Below are positions 23,468 through 32,711 of a DNA stretch of 64,000 nt, piece after piece. The notes under the pieces are model-generated. The model was given only the letters and a program-made list of their open reading frames with translations, ran no database searches and was not told the DNA's origin. Origin of the DNA: Silene latifolia (Eukaryota > Streptophyta > Magnoliopsida > Caryophyllales > Caryophyllaceae). Position numbers and translations under genes: made by a program. Location of the stretch: positions 30,952,217 through 31,016,216 of the forward strand of contig NC_133534.1 in assembly GCF_048544455.1 (NCBI RefSeq). The letters are read 5' to 3'. Every line of letters begins with the position of its first letter. The first letter of the stretch is position 1.

Positions 23468-24416
23468 AGAGACCATCAATGAGAGAGTTTGGTGGAGTCG
23501 TATCCATACCACCACTTGTAAATATACTAACTGTTCTCACTTGTATTTTTAACTTTATTGCATTTCCAAAAAAACATGATTTTGACATGAGAGTTGGTGA
23601 GGGAGTGTCACTAATCTTGCTTGATGAATGAAGGATCTAGCAATTCAAGTGTGCGGAAGCACTCTTATCAAATAAGGAGGAAGAAAAGCAAAAAGGAAGA
23701 GATCCCCGTGGGCAGACCTGAGCACATGGGAATTGCAGGTGATCCGAGCGTCCCAAGTAGAAACCCGCTCGTGCTGACAATGATTCGAGCGTCCTGGCAT
23801 CGGGACATGGGTCTTGGGAGCGCTGAGATTGAAGAGTTGGGACTGTCGCAAAAACTGAGCAGATTATACTGAAAACGCTCGTGGCAGTCCAGGATTCGCT
23901 CGTCTTATGAGAAATATGCGTGTCCTGACCTTCTTCAAAATAATAGTTTCACTCTGTTTATAAATTTGCCCGTCTTGAGAAGGATCCGAGCATCTCCATT
24001 TGGCATCCGCTCGTCTCCAACAAAATCCGCTCGTCTCCAACAAAATCTGCGCGTCTCAGCAAGAGTTAAAAATTTCAGAGTGCACTGACTGTTGATCCGA
24101 GCGTCCTGAGCTCAATCGGCCCGTCTTCTAAAGCAGTAATCCGCTCGTCCTGGACACGGCCCACGCATCTCCCTAGCTTGTTGCTCTCCTACTTTCGACA
24201 AATGCAATTTCTTTCCCACCACATATTTCATTACACCTCATCCTTCTTTCCTCTATAAAACATAAAGTCTCCTCCCATATGACTCAAATCACACCAAAAG
24301 CACTCATTCACCTCTCAAAATTAAAAACCCCCAAAACCTAGGGTTTCAAGACAGTTCTCAATTACAAATAATATCTTCATCTTCAACAAGCCAAATTTCA
24401 AGATCTACTTTAAAAC
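23468..24416 (+). other. Inter-ORF region of A with a palindromic-site array
   Basis: Non-coding DNA between integrase and the third ORF. From 23741 to 24175 it carries 13 or more sites of the type ATCCGNNCGTCYY, for example GATCCGAGCGTCC at 23741 and ATCCGCTCGTCTCC at 24005 and 24025. In the best-kept stretch, starts at about 23963, 23984, 24005, 24025 and 24045 are 20-21 bp apart. These are the same half-sites as in the A LTR. Confidence 0.8.
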
Positions 24417-25953
24417 ATGAGACCAAGAGGGCCCTTGCCTAGAGAAAGAAGAAGACCAAGAGTAATTTGAAGATCTTCCACATCTCACCTCAACACATTG
24501 AGGAGAGAGAATGAAGAAATAGTTGATCTCTCAAGACTTAATGAATTCTCTAACATAGAGTTCATCAATGATGTCCAAAGACTCGTCTTTCATCGTCTAC
24601 TTGGTAAGAACATTCTTCCTACTAAATTCATGTGCCATGAGACCTTGAGAAAGCTAGGAATTTTCCATCAAACCGAGGCACTCTTTGAGTTATTTGGCCT
24701 TTCAACCACGTTCAACATGCATGAACTCACTTGTCGGTCCTTAGTCCTCGAATTTTGAGTTTTCTGAAAATTTCTACCTTGAACAAGACGATTTATGTGG
24801 AGTTTAGACTAGAGAACACAACCCAAACCATGACTCTTGTAGAATTTGCTAATGCGTTGAGTCTTGATGTATCGCCTACCTGTACATCAAGACCGCGGAA
24901 TTATAGCATAGCACCTCTATGGCGAGCTTTAACGGGTCGCGATTTCTCCTTGATCAAGGAATGCTCGGCCTACTACATTTAAAACCCCATTATTAGGCTC
25001 ACTTAATGATTTATCGCAAGTACTCTTCTAGCTCACCGCGATCCCGCGGTTGTCAATGAACTTGATCTATTATTCATGGAATCTTATTTGAAAGTACAAG
25101 GGAGGAGCGGTTACCACTTCAACGCTCCCCTATTTCTTCTTGAAAAATGGGCAAAGTTCCGGAATGGGGATGATGGTATGATCCACATCGTCAATGGGGG
25201 ACTAATAACAAGGCTTGCAAAATTCTTCAATCCCAATTTCAACAACAACAATGCTTATACACCTCTCCGGGCAACACCAAGATTAATGAAATGTTGATTC
25301 TCTGACAACACCATTGGATGGCCCTTGTGGGCTATGAGAAAATGATTAAGTGGTTAACGAAAGGGAGCGCCCCCATTTTTCTTCCAATGGAAGGTTTAAC
25401 AAGGATATCACCTCAAAGGGGTCCCCACTCTCCAATACCATTTTATCTCACCCCAACTCAAGCAAATCAAACAAATCAAGCCCCATCTCCTACTCAACCG
25501 CAACAAGATAAGCCCCAAGCTAACGATCAAGGAAAAGTTGTTATCCCGCCTTAACCATTCCAATATCAACCGTATAATCACTCAAATCCCTTCATTCTCC
25601 TGAGAGACGACTTTGTCATGGATCTACTTCAAGACATGCACCAAAAGCAATATCAAGCAAGGGTGGACAATTACTACGCTCTCTACCCACAATTTCACCG
25701 GTTGGGCCAACAAGGGCATATTAGTGAAAACGAAATGCTTCCCTCTTGGGCACAAATAGATATCCTTTTTCCAAACTCGGAGAACACCAATGGTGGAACA
25801 CATGGAGTGGGAGAAGAAGGAGGGTCAAGCGGCGGTGATACGGCGGAGGTCAATAGTGAGGGGGATGAGTTCATGGACTTTTATAAAAGTGATGAAGTGC
25901 AAGGAGATAGTGATTTTGGAGGGGATGATGATTTAAGAATCTTCATAAGCTAG
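24417..25953 (+). pseudogene. Third ORF of element A, Athila ORF-type (env position)
   Basis: Begins ATG at 24417 (MRPRGPLPRERRRPR, basic) with an early TGA near 24468. It then reads to 24758, shifts to another frame (LSFLKISTLNKTIYVEFRLE … to 24982), and goes on in pieces to 25297, 25554 and 25618-25953. The order LLGKNILPTKF, LRKLGI, ELFGL, LEFLSF, then GLITRLAKFF is characteristic of the plant Athila ORF family of unknown function. The end is acidic and Gly/Asp-rich. I see no signal peptide or clear membrane segment. In Athila elements the slot after integrase is often called env-like; nothing here shows an envelope function. Confidence 0.6.
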
Positions 25954-26430
25954 GTGTGGAGCGGGCATGAGGTACCCACCATGGCCAAGGTGAAGTTTTT
26001 CTTTCCCCTCTCATCTTTTATGACAAGAATAATTTCATTTCTTTTCTAACTTGGTTAACATTTGATTGTTTCAATTTTGTGTGGTGTCCTCGTAAAAAGA
26101 AGGAATATTATTCCACCTTGGCAACATCTAGGTGATGATAAATTAATTTTTCCCACTTGTACAATACAAAATGACAATTTAGTTTCATGTATAGCATACT
26201 TGTGCGTGAGCTCCCCCAATTTCTACACTAGCAATAATGTCAAATTTGGTTTGGGGAAGTTTAAGCACAAGAAATGGGAGTTAATTCAAATTAGCTCTCC
26301 AACCAATAAATTCATGCATCATATAGTATAGCTTAGAATGCATCACTTGTATATATGTCATGTAAGTTTGCATAATAGTGTAGCAATCATGCATTCTCAT
26401 ATAGCTTGCATAATTCCCTATCGTATTGCC

Positions 26431-26467
26431 CATTGAGGACAATGCCCATATTAGTGTGGGGATGGGG
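26431..26467 (+). promoter_or_regulatory. Internal hairpin and purine run, element A
   Basis: CATTG-AGGA-CAATG (26431-26444) forms a five-pair stem with an AGGA loop. GTGTGGGGATGGGG follows at 26454-26467. It resembles the terminal cassette before the 3' LTR and the B cassettes. Confidence 0.6.
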
Positions 26468-28021
26468 AATTCTAACTTGACCTTTAAATCAAAAAATGAT
26501 AAAAATTGAAAAAATTTGAAAAATACAAAAACATGTCTTTTTATTTCATAAAATCAAAAACCATAAAAAATTGAAAAAACCAAAAATATGCTCATTCTTT
26601 TATAGTGTACTATTGTATATATTGTATATACTTGTTTGTTTGTTTGTTTGTTTGTCTATCCTTTTTCACATTGATTGATTATGCCACATCCGAGACATGA
26701 GGAATATGAACACCGCATGGTATGATCTTTCCAATCTCCTTTTTCCTCTTTATGTTAATGACTATGTGGCTTTATTTTGATTGATGCGGTATGAAACAAT
26801 GTGGTTATAGGAGTTGCATGTAGTTTATATGACATACTATTTGATAGAAGCATGTGTATTAGGTTGTATAAATGATAGTTGCATCATGGCATGTAGTTTT
26901 ATTTAGGAAATTTTTTGTAAAAACATCTATTTGGGAAACTTGACAAGTGTATATAAGGCCCTTGTAGATACTTTTTCTTCTTGAGACTTTGCTCATTATA
27001 ATGCTTCTAAAACACCCTATGATGTGTCATGCTAGTATCCTTTGACCCATGGATTAAGGCCTAGTCAAGAGTACCTTGTGGTGTGATAACTCCTTGGCTA
27101 CCGTTTACTCCAAGGTGACCCTTGAAACCATGCAACCATGTTCCACATCCATCACATTTTGTCAACAAAAAGGGAATGGGCACAAAAATTATCAATTTGA
27201 GTTCAAAGCATTGAAATGAAAAGAAATGAAAAAGTTTGCAATTTGCATCAAAGAAAAGAGGAGTACAAAAATAGACTCCTATGCTTCAAATATAAGCACC
27301 CTCGTTACTAATTTGGGTGACTTTGAAAATGTTCAAAAGAAAATGCAAAAAGTTGAAATTGTCAAGCATCAAAATGCCAAACATCAAGAAATGGCAAAAA
27401 GAAATTGTTCTCAAAAATGTCAAATGCCACAAGAAATTGGGTGGAATAACAACAATAATAAAAGCAAACTCCCACATGAAACTCAAAATACATTGATCCC
27501 TTTTATCCATCAAATCTAGTTTTGTGCATGGTAGAGCGGGGACGACCCTTCTTCTTGTCTAGGCAAAAAGCGGAATTCCGCGATCCTCTAGTGTTTCTAA
27601 CACCATAAGGAGTCTACTCTTGACAAAAGCATTTAACGATTGAGGACAAAAGGTACCCTAGCTTGACATAACTTGTAGGTGATTTATTGGTATCCTCTTA
27701 GGCTTAGTAGCTTGAAGAAACCGTATCTATAATGGAGTGTGTACCCTTAGATTGCTTCCCTTGTAGATAATTTCCGCCACTTAGATGAGGAAAGTGGCTA
27801 TTCATTTTTGTAGATGCATCCATTACTTGTTTTTGTGTGCTTAATGCTTGGATGTATCGCAATTTTGGCAAGCCCCACCTTGCCTTGCAAGAAGGCATCC
27901 TACCTCATGGTTGTCTTCTTGTGAGTTGAAGGGGCGGAGTGAGACCCGCTAATTGTCTCACATCGGCTATTATATTAGAACTGTTTAAATAAAGGTCTAG
28001 TTCTAGTCACCTCATTACTCG

Positions 28022-28051
28022 GGACGAGCAAAGGTTCGGTTTGGGGATGTT
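28022..28051 (+). promoter_or_regulatory. Terminal polypurine tract cassette of element A
   Basis: A short stem CTCG/CGAG around GGA is followed by CAAAGGTTCGGTTTGGGGATG, ending at the TG of the 3' LTR. This should prime plus-strand DNA. Confidence 0.65.
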
Positions 28052-29781
28052 TGATGTGACTCATATTTGAGCACATTTAGTCCCCGAATTAGCCTCGTTC
28101 CCATGCTTTATCGTAGATAATTGGGTAATTTACTATCTTTGGTTCCCCATTTTGCATATTCTTTGAGGTTTTGTCCCCTTGGTAGGAAATGAGTGCTAAC
28201 CTTGCATTTACAAGGTGAAATGGAGCTAAATGGATCGTATCTAATGACTAAGCATCAAAGAGAAGGCAACACTAGAAAGCCTAAGTAGATAATAAAGTGA
28301 AATGGGAAATGATGAAATGATACTTGCATCCCCGAGATGATCCTTATGGATTGTGAAGGAGGAAAAGAAGAGAAGCTATCTGCCCAGGGATCCGAGTGGA
28401 CCAGACACGATCCGGGTGTCTCCCATCATCAACATCCGGGCGTTTTTCGGCCAAGACGAGCGGATTGCAGCCCATGGAGCCGAGCGTCTTCTCCTAGGAT
28501 CCGTTCGGATCGCAAGTCAGAGCCCATACCATAGCTCAAGACGCACGGATCGTGGCAGGACTAGCACATGGATATGCTCATTTTCTTCGAGAGGAGCATT
28601 TCCTCAACTTTTCTTAAGGGTCTTAATAGTCATTTAAGCCCTTAGTAACCCTAATCTTTGTACCTAATATTTAGTATAAATGCCCCTTTCTACTACCTAG
28701 ATTATCATCAAGCTTGAATTAAGTTTTAATCAAGTTGTAATCTCATCCTAATACCCTCAAATTAGTCCTAATTTAGTTGTAATACAATTTATCAATATTA
28801 ATTATATCTTAATCTTTCCTTAATTTCTCTGTTGTTCTTCATTTATTTTGGGTAATTAGAAGATTATTTGGGTTTATTTGGGAGATTGACAACCTTCCAT
28901 CAATCATGAAGTACTTCTATTATTCTTTGCATTATTACTTGGAATCATCTTCATAGGTATAATCCCTTTTACCCTTGTTTTAATCATTGTTAATTACTTT
29001 CATTTATTCATCATGTTTAGCTTTGTTAGTTTGATTGACAACCTTGTTAGCATGTTTTCCAAGATCACGAGTGAGTAGTTTCCTTAGCTAGGGTTAATGG
29101 GGAAGTAGGGGAAACAAACAAGGGGAATGATTCATGCTTAATATAATGTGTTTTCATAATTAAATTGCTTGCTTGTTATGATTTTAACTTATGCACATGT
29201 TATGTTTGATGAAATGCGAGCCTATGAATCCTTGCATTTTTTATCCATCACCTATCTCTTCAATAAGGCTTGTAAGCTTATACACCAACTCGAGCCTCAT
29301 TAGACCATGCATATAGTTGAATAGGAAGGATTAAGTCGACTTGTAGGTGTTGTACAATAATCTAATCGATTCGGCTCCAGGACCCAAACCTTCTTAGGGA
29401 TTATAAGCTTATACACCAACTCGATCCCATCACAACAATAAGTGCTTGCTATATAATTGAGAACATGTTTGTATGATCAACTCCCATGAATCCTCTATGA
29501 ACCCATGACACCCTAGTGATTTTAATCAGTTGTTTACATCTCATTTTAATTGCCTTGCTTGCTTTCATTACTTTCCTTTCACCTTGCTAATTAGCTTAGA
29601 CCAATCTTATGTCAACCCAAATTGTGACACCATAAGACACAACCATTTACGATTGAGAATCCTACATCAATACCCGTCCCTTGGGATCCGACCTTTACTT
29701 ACCACTTTACTAAGAGTAGTTTCTGAAGTTATAAATATTGTTTTGGTTGGTAAATTTTGACGACGAGTTTAAACTAGACCA
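28052..29781 (+). repeat. Element A: 3' LTR
   Basis: 1730 bp, TGATGTGACTC to GACCA. Its partner is 18296-20024. Several CpG-containing array sites read as TpG/CpA here (for example GATCCGAGTGGACC near 28390), while others remain intact, such as AAGACG-AG-CGGATT near 28455 and ATCCG-TT-CGGATC near 28499. Confidence 0.9.
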
Positions 29782-29897
29782 GAAAGACCGCAGCAGCTGT
29801 TGCGCCTCTTCCCCAGCCCTATTTGGCTGTTTACTGAATATTTCCGTGATTTGTTTCCAAAGTTTGTGTCATTCCAAAACTCTTCCACATTTTTCGG

Positions 29898-29905
29898 TAT
29901 AAATA
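29898..29905 (+). promoter_or_regulatory. TATA box of the D LTR
   Basis: TATAAATA followed by GAGACC, 87 bp downstream of the D-type site at 29802-29810. Confidence 0.5.
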
Positions 29906-30331
29906 GAGACCTCCGGTCTCCATATTTTTCTCGCGAGTGTCCGCCCTTTTCTTCTCCCTTTGCATTCTAGACAATGCTCTAAGCTTTCGACCACGTAAGC
30001 TCAGATCATTCTGAGTACCAGTCACGTTGCATGACCGACCAATTTAACCACTACACATCAATCAGTCATTTAATCTAAAATCCTCTAACGAGGGCACTTT
30101 CTACATACATTCGAGTCGAGCAATCACTAACGTTAACTTAGTTAATCTCGTTCCATCAAACATGTAAGTCTCAGGGTGTAAATCCCACTTTTAATTTGTG
30201 TTTTTATTTTTTGTACCAATTAATGTAAGATTTACGTCAAAAGTATACTTAAAACGAATTTTAAAAACCCTTTTTTAAATTCGTTTTTACAAAACAGCAG
30301 AGAACAAACGTTAAGAAAAAATGCAGCAGCA

Positions 30332-30357
30332 GTTGCGCCTCTTCGAAGAGTCGCAAC
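30332..30357. repeat. 26-bp near-perfect palindrome, D LTR
   Basis: GTTGCG, one unmatched base, CTCTTCGAAGAG, one unmatched base, CGCAAC. The centre is a perfect 12-bp palindrome with a CpG in the middle. Related but less complete sites: 18278-18290, 29799-29811 and 30841-30857. The last is followed by the 14-bp palindrome ACAGCATATGCTGT (30862-30875). Confidence 0.9.
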
Positions 30358-31385
30358 GTATACTGTGCCCCTTTTTTCGTCTTATTTTCTTATTTTCTTT
30401 CGTCCTTCAGTACATAAATATCTTTTAATAATTCTCTCTTAATCATAACGCTTTATTTAGACCTAAATCCCTTATAATTCGATATTCGCTGGTTTTTGTC
30501 ACTAAATCAAACCCGGATTTTAGGAACTCGGTTTGTCCATATCAAGTTTCTGGGATTCGTATTTTGTACATGCTTTTTTTATTTTGTTTGTTTCTTTTTC
30601 GAACCGTCTTAAATCCAATTTTAGTAATTAAATTAGTTCCAACCCCCGTAAAAAAAAGTCTTAATTCGTTTAATTTTTTTTTTTTATCGTTTTTATGACG
30701 GTTCCAGATGTATATAAACGGCTAAAACACTTTTACTCGAGTTCCCAATCAATAATAGATCATAAACTTACCAACGAACATTAACGGATTGCGGTTCTGA
30801 CTTCACAGACAGAGCTCAGCTCCAGACAGACGCAGGAGGAGTTGTGCCTCTTCGAAGGGATACAGCATATGCTGTGCCTGTTCTGAGGTGATTTCTGTCC
30901 CTGAACTCGTTTTCGCCTTGACGTAGTTTCTAATTTCGTGTTTAATTAACTAATAATCGTAATATCGCCTCTAATCTGACCTATTTTATTACTAACCTAC
31001 TATTTTTCCTCTATTTTCATCTTCGGAATTCCGTCTTAAGTGTATTTTTGACGTAAATCAATTAAACCACTGTAATCCTTTGTAATTGTAATTATTGTAA
31101 TTGATGCGTGTCTAAAATATGATGTTTTACACCCTCTTTTACACGCATTTCAGAGCTCAAATGTGTAGTTTATTCTACTATATTCCCTTTAACCGTCTAC
31201 TTTCGTGTTTTTGTGTAATATTGCAGAAATGTGAAGAATTCAGCGGAAATTGAGCCGAATCCATCCCCGAGTACCTTGCATTGTATTTGACATGAAGTAG
31301 TGACTCGAGAGATGAACTTGGTGCGCATATCGAGGCCCGAAAGATGAATTGACGAGACTTTTGGAGCCAAGTACCAACTACTTCG

Positions 31386-31487
31386 GTCGATCGACTGCCT
31401 CTTATGGTCGATCGACCAGAGCACGACTTACCGAAGCTGCTGTTCAGTGCAGACCAGTCGATCGACTGCCTTGTATGGTCGATCGAC
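31386..31487. repeat. B palindrome quadruplet in the B1 5' LTR
   Basis: Four exact GTCGATCGAC sites at 31386, 31407, 31457 and 31478, with spacings 21, 50 and 21 bp. Flanks extend some sites to 14-bp palindromes, CAGTCG-AT-CGACTG and TGGTCG-AT-CGACCA. A further exact pair is at 31997 and 32018. The 3' LTR has the same set at 40285, 40306, 40356, 40377, 40896 (one mismatch) and 40917. Confidence 0.97.
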
Positions 31488-31567
31488 CATCACACGAGCT
31501 GATGCGCAAATTAAAGAAATAGAACGAGAATTCCGAAGCCCATTGTATATTAGGTTTAGGAATAAGT

Positions 31568-31595
31568 GTTACGTTATATTCCTATATAACGTAAC
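31568..31595 (+). promoter_or_regulatory. TATA hairpin of the B1 5' LTR
   Basis: Arms GTTACGTTATA and TATAACGTAAC are perfect reverse complements around TTCCTA. The TATATAA box (31583-31589) is half in the loop and half in the right arm. It is conserved in the 3' LTR (40467-40494) and, with changes, in B0 and B2 (48364-48390). Confidence 0.65.
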
Positions 31596-32711
31596 CTGAC
31601 TTTATGAAGTTAGGAGGAAGTCTTTTATCGTCAGTAATTAGGGTTCTCAAGATTGTTTCGTACTCAATACAATTTACTTTTGCATTCGGTTTTTGGATCT
31701 TTTGGTTCTGCAATTCTTCTCTCCTACTTCCATTCGGTATTCTTCTATTCTTTAGTTCAGTTTTGTTACTTTGTTCGTTCATAGTTTAGAATTTCTAGAA
31801 TAGTTTCCCGGAAGCCAAATTATCATTTTATGTTAATCGTTTGTTCAATTAATCTAAGTATGAATTCGTTAGCTTTATTTGATAATCTTATTGCTCTTTT
31901 TATCACGAGTATGAGTAGCTAAATTCATCGTGTTAAGATGTAGGGGAACTTGTAGTGTAGGCGGCATTAGAATAGGAAGACCTAGATCGCGCCTTGGTCG
32001 ATCGACCGGCGTGCCTGGTCGATCGACTTGCCACGTGAGATATGCTTCGTTTTAATTAATTTAATTTCTATTTTTGACGAATCGAGTGCACACGACTAGT
32101 TAAATGCCTAGGAATTGACCGACCCAATAAAGATCGAAAGATAGGGGAGGGAAATAGACCACCTAATTAAGACGACTAAATTAATGAGAACGAGAGATGA
32201 GTTAATTTAGACTTGTTAGTCACTTTTCAGGACGAAAGTTAGAATTAGTGATATTAGGGACCCGTAGCGAGATCGAAAGATTCTACTTGTAAGAATGGGC
32301 CGAGAGGACTTCTTATTTTCCCGTCTCACGTGATTGTTTTAGACCTACCTAATGTACTGCCGCCAAAACTACAGTGAACCGACCATCTTAGCACTCTTTT
32401 AATACTTGATTTAATATGTTTCTTTAATTTTCTTTTAATTTCATTGTCATTAGTATAGACCAACTCAAATCAAATCCCCCCCTCACATTTGTTACTTAGA
32501 CGAAAATCAGACGACTAATAATTGCATCGCCTCTCCGTGGTTCGACCCTGACTGCCACTAGCTATAGTAGTAGTTTGGAACTATAAATTTATCTTTGGTG
32601 CACACAACGACAAGCATCAAATTATTAGCTGTTTTATTTTTAGCCTTTTTCTTAGTTTAAGGGACATCTGTTCCTTAAACTATTCTCATATTCTACTTGT
32701 AGTTTCTTCTT

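Larger units (their letters stand above)
25954..28051 (+). other. 3' untranslated region of element A
   Basis: About 2.1 kb without a supported gene. It contains a hairpin plus purine run (26431-26467), A-rich stretches near 26490-26590, a (TTTG)n microsatellite at about 26632-26655, and at the end a small stem-loop CTCG-GGA-CGAG followed by the purine-rich GGTTTGGGGATG next to the 3' LTR (28022-28051). Confidence 0.7.
29787..31101 (+). repeat. Element D: 5' LTR, segment 2
   Basis: Continues the D LTR between elements A and B1. It holds D-type sites at 29792-29811, 30324-30357 and 30831-30860, a TATA box (29898-29905), and T-rich runs near 30560-30700. The 26-bp near-palindrome at 30332-30357 is the best-formed site. 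No gene is supported. Confidence 0.75.
31102..32619 (+). repeat. Element B1: 5' LTR
   Basis: 1518 bp, TGATGCGTGTC to CATCA. It is paired with 40002-41381 and flanked by a perfect target duplication GTAAT (31097-31101 and 41382-41386). It has a palindrome quadruplet (31386, 31407, 31457, 31478), a TATA hairpin (31568-31595) and a palindrome pair (31997, 32018). Divergence from the 3' LTR is a few percent by eye. The 36 bp after the LTR that should hold the primer site are missing. Confidence 0.93.

Noticed and set aside
26632..26655. TTTG microsatellite
   Set aside because: Short and simple; noted in the A 3' UTR entry but without sign of function.
31604..31789. 61-aa hydrophobic ORF in the B1 5' LTR, repeated at 40503-40688
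   Set aside because: It is present twice only because LTRs are duplicated, and it is not kept in B0 or B2.
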